Below, piece by piece: positions 7,225 through 12,835 of a stretch of DNA of 12,835 nt; the stretch's first letter is position 1; each line of letters begins with the position of its first letter. A program made the position numbers and the translations under genes. Origin of the DNA: Microbacteriaceae bacterium (GTDB lineage: Bacteria; Actinomycetota; Actinomycetes; Actinomycetales; Microbacteriaceae); assembly GCA_947486475.1 (NCBI GenBank), contig CANKTR010000018.1, positions 1 to 12,835 on the forward strand, in the 5' to 3' direction. The notes beneath the pieces are model-generated. The model made no database searches. It worked only from the letters and a program-made list of their open reading frames with translations, and was not told where the DNA came from.

Positions 7225-8112
7225 TTAGGACGCGAGGAACAATTCAAATCGCGCGGCGAGTTTGTCTTTGTCTGGCTGTTGGGCCTTTAGGGTGGGAATA
7301 GTGATTGTCGTTCCGTGCATTTCTTTGAGCCCGTGTTGCAACATGGGGCCATCGATTTCAATGAGCAAATCTTTATCAATGTGAACGCGATAGTCCGGGT
7401 CGATTCCGAGCAGATTTCGGTCGTAAGCCGCGTGATGGATTTTGCACAGCGATAAGCCGTTCGGCACGGACGCCGCACCACCCTCGTCGGCGTCCGGAAT
7501 AATATGCGCCGCATCAAGTAGATCGGCATGATTCAGGCGACAGATCGCACAGCGACGGTCATAGGCGTTTAGGACGCGCGCGCGGAAAAGGGGTTGGTGA
7601 ACTCGTCGCCGCACTTCTGCCTTCACATAACGCTTCTCAATTTCCGACATTCCTGCTTCGACTTGCGCCTTAATCGTCGCGTCCGCGGCAATCTCAACAA
7701 ATTTGTTTTCGAAGTCTGCGCCGGTCACGAAGGCGCCAACAAATGGGACATAAAGGTTGGACATCGGACGTTCAAAAAGGATTATTGGCGTGCGTGTTTC
7801 GAGGGCAACGAGCAACTTGCGGTTGGCGCCCGCGCGAGGGTCGCCCGACTCAAAGGCGTATCTAAGGATGCCGTTTTCATCGAAATAGTCGTTGTAGGGC
7901 CCCTCCGCGGCACTCGTCACCGTGAGTGTGGCATCAAAAATTTTTGGATTGATAATTCCGCGCTGTCCAACCAGGGCAACTCGTTGACCATCGATTTCAA
8001 ATTCAAGCAGTTGCTTGTAGGTTAGCGCCCCACCGAATTCTGTCGCCATATCGCGGACTTTGTTGAAAATACGTTCGCGGAGTAAATCCTGTTCCAATTG
8101 GGTAAAGACCAT
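7225..8112 (-). CDS. HNH endonuclease, restriction-endonuclease-like
   Basis: 295 residues. The C-terminal part is an HNH domain with CAIC (C188, C191), DAAHIIP (H203), N218 in VPNGLSLC, C223 and HHAAYD (H226, H227). It resembles the predicted restriction endonuclease family with a metal-bound HNH. The first ~150 residues (GQRGIINPKIFDATLTVTSA, YNDYFDENGILRYAFESGDP, NRKLLVALETRTPIILFE, YVPF) look like the N-terminal module of those proteins, which I infer reads DNA, possibly modified bases as in McrA-type type IV enzymes. No methyltransferase is nearby. The gene is clearly AT-richer than its neighbours (several 60-base lines are 42-47% G+C), a sign of acquisition. ATG 8112 has no Shine-Dalgarno but has TTGACG/17 bp/TAGCCA six bases upstream. 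Confidence 0.82.
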   Translation of the reverse strand: MVFTQLEQDLLRERIFNKVRDMATEFGGALTYKQLLEFEIDGQRVALVGQRGIINPKIFDATLTVTSAAEGPYNDYFDENGILRYAFESGDPRAGANRKLLVALETRTPIILFERPMSNLYVPFVGAFVTGADFENKFVEIAADATIKAQVEAGMSEIEKRYVKAEVRRRVHQPLFRARVLNAYDRRCAICRLNHADLLDAAHIIPDADEGGAASVPNGLSLCKIHHAAYDRNLLGIDPDYRVHIDKDLLIEIDGPMLQHGLKEMHGTTITIPTLKAQQPDKDKLAARFELFLAS

Positions 8113-8118
8113 GTCTTA

Positions 8119-8147
8119 TGGCTACCAGTTCGGCCGGTGGCCGTCAA
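8119..8147 (-). promoter_or_regulatory. Promoter of the HNH endonuclease gene
   Basis: Minus-strand TTGACG (8147-8142), a 17-bp spacer and TAGCCA (8124-8119), then six bases to the ATG at 8112. The -35 is near consensus, the -10 is poor. It would give a leaderless mRNA. Confidence 0.4.
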
Positions 8148-8190
8148 GCTCGTCGTGAGCAATTCCCGTGTTCGCCTATTCGCCGATACA

Positions 8191-8202
8191 GGACATGTGT
8201 CC
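8191..8202. promoter_or_regulatory. Dyad GGACA-TG-TGTCC between divergent genes
   Basis: Perfect five-base arms around a two-base centre, in the 143-bp gap between the HNH gene and the DUF4190 gene. It is a possible operator; only one copy was found. Confidence 0.2.
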
Positions 8203-8243
8203 GAAATCACAACCCCTCAAACCAAACACCAAGCATCCGCGCA

Positions 8244-8249
8244 TAAACT
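8244..8249 (+). promoter_or_regulatory. -10 box of the DUF4190 gene, leaderless start
   Basis: TAAACT followed by six bases and the ATG at 8256. There is no Shine-Dalgarno. This also decides the start at ATG 8256 over the TTG at 8250, which lies between the box and the expected transcript start. Confidence 0.5.
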
Positions 8250-8255
8250 TTGGGC

Positions 8256-8615
8256 ATGACAACACCCAAGAACACGGCGCCCGCCACGAGCATCGCGCCC
8301 GCAGCACCTACCAACCAACTCTCCCTCTGGTCGATGATCACCGGCATCGCCGCGCTCACGGTCGGATGGGTCATCCCGCTTCCCTTCGGAATCGCGGCCG
8401 TCATCCTCGGGCACATCGGTCTCGTCGAGGTCAAGAAGACCGGCCAGCAGGGACGCACCTACGCGCTCACCGGCCTCGTCACGGGATACGTGAGCATCGC
8501 GATCGGACTCGTCGTTGCCATCCTCGCAGTCCTGTTCTTCAGCGCGATGTTCCTCGGCGGAATCATCGGTTACGGAAACATGCCCAACTTCGGCAGCGGG
8601 ATGATGTTCCCCTAA
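8256..8615 (+). CDS. DUF4190-type small membrane protein
   Basis: 119 residues. A Thr/Ala/Pro-rich cytoplasmic N-terminus (1-21) is followed by two long hydrophobic segments, about 25-55 and 68-100. Between them is LGHIGLVEVKKTGQQGRTYAL, the signature of DUF4190 domains (GHI...I..TG..GR..AL.G). A short Gly/Met/Phe tail (NMPNFGSGMMFP) ends the protein. The family is common in actinobacteria, often with Pro-rich N-termini, and its function is unknown. The start is chosen at ATG 8256 because TAAACT sits six bases upstream and no ribosome binding site exists, implying leaderless translation. It is transcribed convergently to the redoxin gene and ends at a strong hairpin terminator. Confidence 0.82.
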   Translation: MTTPKNTAPATSIAPAAPTNQLSLWSMITGIAALTVGWVIPLPFGIAAVILGHIGLVEVKKTGQQGRTYALTGLVTGYVSIAIGLVVAILAVLFFSAMFLGGIIGYGNMPNFGSGMMFP

Positions 8616-8634
8616 AGTTCGACTCCGCGCACCA

Positions 8635-8670
8635 GAAACGACCGTCCTTCGGGGCGGTCGTTTCGCTTCT
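8635..8670. terminator. Hairpin terminator between convergent genes
   Basis: Arms GAAACGACCG (8635-8644) and CGGTCGTTTC (8655-8664) pair perfectly, and the stem continues with T-G, C-G and C-G pairs to a TTCG tetraloop (8648-8651). The plus-strand RNA continues UUUC GCUUCU, a short U-rich tail. It lies 20 bp after the DUF4190 stop and abuts the redoxin stop, so it probably serves the plus strand and may work both ways. Confidence 0.85.
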
Positions 8671-8917
8671 AGTCGAGCAGGGCGTTCGCCCTCAATTGCT
8701 CCTCAATCTTGGGGTTCGACGGCTCGGAGAGGAACGCACCGTTTGGAAACACGATTACGGGGATCTTCTGAAGCCCGCTGATCTTGATGGCCTTGGCGCG
8801 GGCGTCCTCGTCGGCGTCCGTGTCAATCCAGTTGTAGGTCACCCCATGACGGTCGAGCAACATTTTAGCGCGCGTGCAGTCACCGCACCAGTCGGCTCCG
8901 TAAACATCGATTCCCAT
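8669..8917 (-). CDS. Mycoredoxin/glutaredoxin-like protein
   Basis: 82 residues, the usual size of a single-domain redoxin. It has a W-CGDC active site (W10, C11, C14) and the cis-proline motif KIPVIVFPNG (P53). A beta1 strand precedes the motif and the end is an amphipathic helix. Mycoredoxins of actinobacteria use a CxxC site to reduce mycothiol-mixed disulfides; CGDC differs from the common CGYC but keeps both cysteines. The substrate is inferred. Start ATG 8917 follows GAAGGGAA at good spacing. On the minus strand a TAAACT box at 8947-8942 could be its -10. It is divergent from the S1-like gene and convergent with the DUF4190 gene. Confidence 0.87.
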   Translation of the reverse strand: MGIDVYGADWCGDCTRAKMLLDRHGVTYNWIDTDADEDARAKAIKISGLQKIPVIVFPNGAFLSEPSNPKIEEQLRANALLD

Positions 8918-8941
8918 GGGGTTCCCTTCGGTCGGGATTTC

Positions 8942-8947
8942 AGTTTA
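8942..8947 (-). promoter_or_regulatory. Possible -10 box of the redoxin gene
   Basis: Minus-strand TAAACT followed by GAAAT, 25 bp ahead of the start codon. It is the same hexamer as before the helicase and DUF4190 genes. No clear -35. Confidence 0.35.
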
Positions 8948-8974
8948 GTCGATCGCCGCGTCGGTAGCACCGTC

Positions 8975-8998
8975 TAAAGTTTTCCTCAAGGGAGGTGA
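8975..8998 (+). promoter_or_regulatory. -10 box and strong ribosome binding site of the S1-like gene
   Basis: TAAAGT at 8975-8980 is a possible -10. AAGGGAGGTGA ending at 8998 is an almost perfect match to the 16S rRNA anti-Shine-Dalgarno. It sets the start at GTG 9003; the ATG at 8998-9000 is out of frame. Confidence 0.5.
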
Positions 8999-9002
8999 TG
9001 GC

Positions 9003-10421
9003 GTGGCGAAACGAATTCGCGTGAGCGGCACGGTCGCGTCCGTCACCGACTCGATGGCGATGGTCAAACCCGACGCCTCCGCCCCCATTTCAACGACCGC
9101 GATGATGATCGACGCGGGAACGCAATATAACGGTATGCCTCTCGACTCGTTTCTGACCGTCGGCCTCGAGCTGTCCGGCGAGTGGGACCCGGCCGCGATG
9201 CGGTTCTTTCCCGACTTTGGGGACTGGACTGAATCCCGGTTCTTCGAGGTCTACCCGGTCGGGTGCGTCGTGCTCGGGTTGGTCGCCGCCGTCACCCGCC
9301 AGACCGCCGACGTGCGGGTTCACCCGTCGCTGTCTATCGAGATGAAACGCGACGACGTGTCGACCAACCCCAAAGACGTCATCGACCACCTCTGGTCGAA
9401 AGGCGACATCGTCAGCGTCCGAGTGGTTCGCGACCCCAGCGGCCGACTTCGACTCCGCCACACCGACGTCGACGACGACGAGCCCATCGCGACCGCCCCG
9501 CCCGTCTTCGACGGTGGCGAACCGTGGCTCACGAAATCCAAGATGGATCTCATCGAGTCGACGAAAGAGCTGTGGGAGCTCGAACGCCGCGAGGCCGAAG
9601 AGTTCACGAAAGCGCTCGACGTCCTGTCCGACCGCATGCAGTTGGACATCGACCAGCTCGAACGGGCACTCGGGTCGCTCGGAACCGACCCGGACGAGAC
9701 GTCGTCCAGTGGTTCATCGGCGTCACCGAGCGAACAGTCGGCGCGCGACAAGTCGCTGGGCGAATTCACCGCCAAACAGATTCAGCGCATGATCACCAAC
9801 TACAAGGTCGAACTGGGAAAACTCGTCGACCAGAATCGGCGTCTCACCGATGCGTTGTCCGCTAAGACTCGGCGCGAGGGCGACCTCGCCGAACAGGCGG
9901 AATCGATGCGCGGGCAGTTGTCTCGGGTTCGACAGGAACTGCAAGACGCGCTCAAGCGCGACCACTCGGGGGCGGGGGAGTCGCTGTCGGTCGCCGATCG
10001 GCGCAGTCGTTACGGCACGGTCGAGGAATGGATTCGCGAAGAAATCCGTGCGTTCTGGATCGACAACTACACGCCCGACGATCGGGCGACGTACCCGCTC
10101 GATCGACAGCCGTGGCTGGTGTTGCAATCGTTCGTTCTGACGTTCCAGGCTCTGACCGACGACGGCAAAGACAAAGCCATCAAGACCGCGACTCACATTG
10201 TGACGGGCCGAAACGCCATCGAACACATCACCGAAGACCACCCGCTTCGCGAGGGCGACGAAAATAGCAAGCCCGAAGTCGTCCGCGAAGACGGTGCCGC
10301 GTCGCGCCGCGCCTACATCGAATCGCACACCGCGCAGGCTCGTCGACTTCACTATTGGAAGCTCAAAGACGGGTCGATCGAACTCTCGCGCGTGGGCTTG
10401 CACGACGATTTCACGCCCTAG
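9003..10421 (+). CDS. Unrecognised protein with S1-like N-terminus and coiled coil
   Basis: 472 residues; I do not recognise the family. Residues 4-75 (IRVSGTVASVTDSMAMVKPD...) and especially 84-155 (YPVGCVVLGLVAAVTRQTADV...KGDIVSVRVVRDPSGRLRLR) have the G-x-V, A-x-V and GD-x-V spacing of S1/OB-fold RNA-binding domains, probably two in tandem. Residues 175-225 and 255-320 are charged, heptad-like and predicted coiled coil, split by a Ser-rich linker (234-248). Residues 335-472 form a separate globular domain with EEWIREEIRAFWIDNY, LVLQSFVLTFQAL, HIVTGRNAIEHI, then REDGAASRRAYIESHTAQ and a closing ARRLHYWKLKDGSIEL...HDDF. No nuclease or ATPase motif is seen. A role in RNA binding or in sensing translation is possible but only inferred. 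Start GTG 9003 follows a very strong ribosome binding site. It seems monocistronic, between the redoxin gene and aspA. Confidence 0.85.
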   Translation: MAKRIRVSGTVASVTDSMAMVKPDASAPISTTAMMIDAGTQYNGMPLDSFLTVGLELSGEWDPAAMRFFPDFGDWTESRFFEVYPVGCVVLGLVAAVTRQTADVRVHPSLSIEMKRDDVSTNPKDVIDHLWSKGDIVSVRVVRDPSGRLRLRHTDVDDDEPIATAPPVFDGGEPWLTKSKMDLIESTKELWELERREAEEFTKALDVLSDRMQLDIDQLERALGSLGTDPDETSSSGSSASPSEQSARDKSLGEFTAKQIQRMITNYKVELGKLVDQNRRLTDALSAKTRREGDLAEQAESMRGQLSRVRQELQDALKRDHSGAGESLSVADRRSRYGTVEEWIREEIRAFWIDNYTPDDRATYPLDRQPWLVLQSFVLTFQALTDDGKDKAIKTATHIVTGRNAIEHITEDHPLREGDENSKPEVVREDGAASRRAYIESHTAQARRLHYWKLKDGSIELSRVGLHDDFTP

Positions 10422-10487
10422 GCGGGCCGCGATAAAAACCTGCGCGAACACGCACAATTTTTTCGGGCACGAACGAATTCGCGAGAG

Positions 10488-10493
10488 TAGTGT
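10488..10493 (+). promoter_or_regulatory. Possible -10 box of aspA
   Basis: TAGTGT, then seven bases, then ATG 10501; the same layout as the Nudix gene. A rival pair is TTATAC at 10584-10589, seven bases before ATG 10597. Neither has a Shine-Dalgarno or a good -35 box (TTCAAC lies 17 bp before the rival). Confidence 0.35.
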
Positions 10494-10500
10494 GAAAGTC

Positions 10501-11985
10501 ATGGTTCATACGACTGGCCCGGCTCCGTCATTCGGTTTATCCGACAGCGACGACCCCATCTTCAACCCCTCGGCGACAAACTCTTATACCGGTCCGATGC
10601 GCACCGAGAGCGACTCGCTCGGCGAGATGGACATCCCCGCTGACGCGTATTGGGGAATCCACACCGCGCGCGCGTTGCACAACTTCCCCATTACGCGCCG
10701 TGCACTGTCGAACTATCCCGACTTCATCCGCGGCCTCGTTCGCGTCAAGCAGGCCGCGGCCCTCGCCAACAAGGAAATCGGCGTGATCGACGCCGCCAAG
10801 GCCGACCTCATCGTCGAGGTCTGCGAAGAGATCTACAACGGCGCACTCCACGACGAATTCGTTCTCGGGGTTCTGCAGGGCGGTGCCGGCACATCAACCA
10901 ACATGTCGACCAACGAGATCATCGCCAACCGCGCGCTCGAAAAGCTCGGGCACACCAAGGGCGACTATCAGCACTTCCACCCCATCGACGACGTCAACCG
11001 GTCGCAGTCGACCAACGACGCGTACCCGACGTCGGTCAAGCTCGCGATGGTGCTCGGGCTGCAGCGACTGCTGGTCGAACACCAATTACTGACCCAGGCA
11101 TTCCGCAACAAAGGCGCCGAATTCGTCGACGTCGTCAAGATCGGCCGCACCCAGATGCAAGACGCGGTCCCCATGACCCTCGGCCAAGAATTCAACTCGT
11201 TCGCAACGACCCTGTCCGAAGACCACGAGCGCCTGTCGGAAATCATTCCGTGGCTCTGCGAGACCAACCTCGGCGCAACGGCCATCGGCACGGGAATCAC
11301 CGCCGATTCGCGCTATGCCGAAGCCGCGAGCCGACACTTGGCTGCACTCACGGGACTTCCCTTTGTCACCGCCCCCGACCTCATCGAAGCGACGAGCGAC
11401 ACCGGAATCTTCATGACCCTGTCGGGAACGCTCAAGCGCGCGGCGGTCAAACTCTCCAAAATCTGTAACGACCTGAGGCTGTTGTCGTCCGGCCCGCAGG
11501 CAGGGTTCGGCGAAATCAACTTGCCCGCCCGCCAAGCCGGCTCGAGCATCATGCCCGGCAAGGTCAATCCCGTCATCCCCGAGGTCGTTAATCAGGTCGC
11601 GTTCACTGTCATCGGCGCCGACGCGACCGTCACCGCCGCGGTCGAAGCGGGTCAGTTGCAGCTCAACGCCTTCGAACCCGTTATCGCCTCGAGCATTCTG
11701 CAGTCGCTCGCGTGGATGACCAACTCGTTCCGAACCCTGCGCGTCAACTGCATCGACGGCATCACCGCCAACCGCGATCGCCTCGCGGCGATGGTCGCGA
11801 GCAGCGTCGGAGTCATCACCGCCCTCATTCCCGTCATCGGTTACGAAGAGGCGGCGAAACTCGCCAAGATGGCCCTCGCGACCGGCGCACCAATCCGTGA
11901 ACTCGTCGTCCAGGCCGGGCTCATGTCGTTCGACGAGGTCGACGCGGCGCTCTCGCCCGAAAAGCTCAGCAACTCCGGCAGCTAG
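10501..11985 (+). CDS. aspA: Aspartate ammonia-lyase
   Basis: Catalyses L-aspartate to fumarate plus ammonium, a homotetramer of the fumarase/aspartase superfamily. Landmarks are the N-terminal TESDSLGEMDIPADAYWGIHTARA, QGGAGTSTNMSTNEIIANRA, HPIDDVNRSQSTNDAYPTS, GRTQMQDAVPMTLGQEF and the catalytic-loop signature GSSIMPGKVNP at 347-357 (second serine S349 as general base). With ATG 10501 the protein has 494 residues; with ATG 10597 it has 462, closer to the family's usual 465-480 and to where homologues begin. The 32-residue extension is not conserved in any aspartase I know and includes rare codons such as TTA, so the start is open. Neither candidate has a ribosome binding site. The upstream open frame from 10294 is spurious. 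The gene is followed by the repeat-rich gap before rpsO; no hairpin terminator is seen directly after the TAG. Confidence 0.93.
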   Translation: MVHTTGPAPSFGLSDSDDPIFNPSATNSYTGPMRTESDSLGEMDIPADAYWGIHTARALHNFPITRRALSNYPDFIRGLVRVKQAAALANKEIGVIDAAKADLIVEVCEEIYNGALHDEFVLGVLQGGAGTSTNMSTNEIIANRALEKLGHTKGDYQHFHPIDDVNRSQSTNDAYPTSVKLAMVLGLQRLLVEHQLLTQAFRNKGAEFVDVVKIGRTQMQDAVPMTLGQEFNSFATTLSEDHERLSEIIPWLCETNLGATAIGTGITADSRYAEAASRHLAALTGLPFVTAPDLIEATSDTGIFMTLSGTLKRAAVKLSKICNDLRLLSSGPQAGFGEINLPARQAGSSIMPGKVNPVIPEVVNQVAFTVIGADATVTAAVEAGQLQLNAFEPVIASSILQSLAWMTNSFRTLRVNCIDGITANRDRLAAMVASSVGVITALIPVIGYEEAAKLAKMALATGAPIRELVVQAGLMSFDEVDAALSPEKLSNSGS

Positions 11986-12006
11986 TCGGCGACGTCTCGT
12001 CAAACC

Positions 12007-12113
12007 CCGCCTCCCTCCACGTTTGTGGAAACGGTTTCAGCGATTCTCGACGTTCTTCCTCTCCGCCTCCCTCCACGTTTGTGGAAACGGTTTCAGCGAT
12101 TCTCGACGTTCTT
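12007..12113 (+). repeat. 51-bp perfect direct repeat (12007-12057, 12063-12113)
   Basis: The two 51-bp copies are identical and 56 bp apart start to start, separated by five bases (12058-12062 excluded from both). Each contains ACGTTTGTGGAAACG and, 31 bp later, ACGTTCTT. Only the second copy continues into GGTAACC. It duplicates the left end of the 133-bp element together with 12 bp of its flank. Confidence 0.95.
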
Positions 12114-12207
12114 GGTAACCGATTGTGGTTTCGTCGCACTTTTTAAGTTGAATCATCGTTTGGTGACCAAGAACGTAGGATTTGAGCCATTTGGTTTCCA
12201 AAAACGT
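12075..12207. repeat. 133-bp imperfect palindromic element, copy 2
   Basis: Four 15-bp sites at 12075-12089 and 12106-12120 (direct) and at 12162-12176 and 12193-12207 (inverted). The rightmost site, read on the minus strand, is ACGTTTTTGGAAACC, identical to the outer sites at 1085-1217. Length and all four site offsets equal those of copy 1. By hand count the two copies agree at about 48 of 60 site positions but only 26 of 73 others. An additional left half (12019 and 12050) precedes it through the tandem duplication. Confidence 0.8.
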
Positions 12208-12281
12208 AAGGGGTGAAGATGTGGATAGCGCCTACGTGAGGGGGAGACGTGGCTCGTCTAGAACGTTCGGCGAAACCCTGA

Positions 12282-12287
12282 TAAGGT
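12282..12287 (+). promoter_or_regulatory. Probable -10 box of rpsO
   Basis: TAAGGT within CTGATAAGGTTG, about 88 bp before the rpsO ATG. TAGAAC lies 17 bp upstream as a poor -35 candidate. Transcription would start near 12294. Confidence 0.5.
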
Positions 12288-12293
12288 TGTGAG

Positions 12294-12374
12294 GTTGCCG
12301 TGTAACGGCCGCGGATAGAGAGAGCCACACCAACCCGGTGCGGCACCGCGCAGCGAACCGAAGGGACTGAACAC
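12294..12374 (+). promoter_or_regulatory. rpsO 5' leader with two small hairpins
   Basis: Stem GCCG/CGGC with a TGTAA loop at 12297-12309, and CGGTG/CACCG with a CGG loop at 12336-12348, before AAGGGA (12361-12366) eight bases ahead of the ATG. S15 represses its own synthesis through leader RNA in several bacteria. Whether this leader does so is inference. Confidence 0.35.
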
Positions 12375-12644
12375 ATGCCACTCGATCTTGCAATCAAGAA
12401 CGAAGTTATCAAAGAGTACGCAACTCACGACGGTGACACCGGTTCGCCCGAGGTTCAGATTGCGATTCTCACGAAGCGAATCAAGGACTTGACCGAGCAC
12501 TTCCAGACGCACAAGCACGACCACCACTCGCGTCGTGGCCTGCTTCTTCTCGTCGGACGCCGCAAGCGCCTTCTTGGTTACCTCGCCGGCGTCGACATTG
12601 CCCGCTACCGTGCGCTCATCGAGCGTCTCGGAATCCGTCGCTAA
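12375..12644 (+). CDS. rpsO: 30S ribosomal protein uS15
   Basis: 89 residues, exactly the bacterial uS15 length. Landmarks are [17 protein letters not shown] (20-36), [18 protein letters not shown] with the conserved H-x2-D-x-H-S-R-R-GL core, and [10 protein letters not shown] (62-71). uS15 binds the central domain of 16S rRNA early in 30S assembly. The start ATG 12375 follows AAGGGA at eight bases. As in most bacteria pnp is expected next; a terminator and a structured leader follow. High confidence. Confidence 0.98.
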   Translation: MPLDLAIKNEVIKEYATHDGDTGSPEVQIAILTKRIKDLTEHFQTHKHDHHSRRGLLLLVGRRKRLLGYLAGVDIARYRALIERLGIRR

Positions 12645-12662
12645 CTGCGACCCCCTAAGTTC

Positions 12663-12690
12663 GAAGCCCCCGCCTCCACGCGGGGGTTTC
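12663..12690 (+). terminator. rpsO terminator
   Basis: Stem CCCCCGC (12667-12673) / GCGGGGG (12680-12686) with a CTCCAC loop, extended by GAAG/TTTC pairing, then CGTCTAGTT. Strong stem, short U-tract; partial read-through into pnp is possible. Confidence 0.85.
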
Positions 12691-12723
12691 GTCTAGTTAC
12701 ACCCGAAAACGCGGGCGGTCTGT

Positions 12724-12729
12724 TACCCT
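12724..12729 (+). promoter_or_regulatory. Possible -10 box for the downstream (pnp) transcript
   Basis: TACCCT within TGTTACCCTTG, a TAnnnT box just before the structured leader. No good -35. Confidence 0.4.
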
Positions 12730-12736
12730 TGAAGAG

Positions 12737-12835
12737 AGCACGGCGACCAGAAGTTGGTCCTCGGTGGTGGTTTACCGAATAATTGTCGGTGAATTTCTAC
12801 TGGTGGCCAGCACAATGCCGGGATTCGATCCGAAG
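12737..12835 (+). ncRNA. Actino-pnp-like structured leader, truncated by the window end
   Basis: After rpsO and before the expected pnp gene. An outer stem pairs GGC-G-ACCAG (12742-12750) with CTGGT-G-GCC (12800-12808), eight pairs and one G-G mismatch. Inside it, TTTACCGA (12771-12778) pairs with TCGGTGAA (12786-12793) around a seven-base loop. GGTCCTCGGTGGTGG lies between them. The Actino-pnp RNA motif is a known cis-regulatory candidate upstream of actinobacterial polynucleotide phosphorylase genes; position and fold fit, but I could not run the covariance model. The pnp start is beyond the window. Confidence 0.6.

Larger units (their letters stand above)
11986..12374. other. Gene-free region between aspA and rpsO
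   Basis: 389 bp with no gene. It holds the 51-bp tandem duplication (12007-12057 and 12063-12113), the second 133-bp palindromic element (12075-12207), a possible rpsO promoter (12282-12287) and a ~80-nt rpsO leader. No ORF here has family features. Confidence 0.75.

Noticed and set aside
1457..8112. A defence island made of helicase, HNH proteins and membrane genes
   Set aside because: The genes are on different strands in separate units, one HNH protein is exported, and no methyltransferase, Cas, toxin or phage gene is present.
10294..10500. Upstream extension of the aspA frame to 10294
   Set aside because: It overlaps the S1-like gene in another frame and encodes Arg/Thr-rich shadow sequence.
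12007..12113. CRISPR-like array
   Set aside because: Only two units separated by five bases; no spacers and no cas genes.
12814..12835. ATG at 12814 as the pnp start
   Set aside because: Reads MPGFDPK, unlike PNPase N-termini, has no ribosome binding site and lies just after the leader structure.

Overview
The window reads as chromosomal DNA of an actinobacterium, most likely in or near the Microbacteriaceae. The grounds are a G+C content of about 60% by eye, a mycoredoxin-type redoxin, a class E-type (LAxTG) sortase substrate, a DUF2207 protein with the usual poly-glycine tail, TAnnnT -10 boxes with poor -35 boxes, and an Actino-pnp-like leader after rpsO. The family-level placement is inference.

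Layout. 1-1014 (+): C-terminal part of a DUF2207 membrane protein. 1015-1456: gene-free, holding a 133-bp palindromic repeat element (1085-1217), a decayed second copy of the DUF2207 glycine tail (1228-1302) and a weak promoter. 1457-3568 (+): SNF2-family helicase, tail-to-tail with a small zinc-ribbon protein (3768-3565, -), which follows a Pr6Pr-type six-helix membrane protein (4554-3829, -). 4634-5107 (+): Nudix hydrolase overlapping at its 3' end a lipobox plus LAxTG surface protein (6303-5065, -). 7173-6364 (-): secreted/anchored DUF1524-type HNH nuclease. 8112-7225 (-): AT-richer HNH protein resembling restriction endonucleases. 8256-8615 (+): DUF4190 membrane protein, sharing a hairpin terminator with a convergent mycoredoxin-like gene (8917-8669, -). 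9003-10421 (+): unrecognised S1-like, coiled-coil protein. 10501-11985 (+): aspartate ammonia-lyase. 11986-12374: gene-free, holding a 51-bp tandem duplication, a second 133-bp palindromic element and the rpsO promoter and leader. 12375-12644 (+): rpsO (uS15), a terminator, then a structured leader expected to precede pnp beyond the window.

The genes do not form one pathway. aspA and rpsO-(pnp) are core functions; the rest are small independent transcription units. No defence island or complete mobile element is evident. The most unusual structure is the pair of 133-bp elements in two intergenic regions 11 kb apart. Each carries four 15-bp sites (consensus near ACGTTnTTGGnnACC) at exactly the same offsets and orientations: two direct, then two inverted, with start spacing 31 bp in each half. 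The DNA between the sites is hardly conserved, which points to a protein-DNA architecture such as transposase-type ends or a nucleoprotein site. A second recurrent theme is that about five genes lack a Shine-Dalgarno and have a TAnnnT-like box 6-7 nt before the start codon, as expected for leaderless mRNAs.
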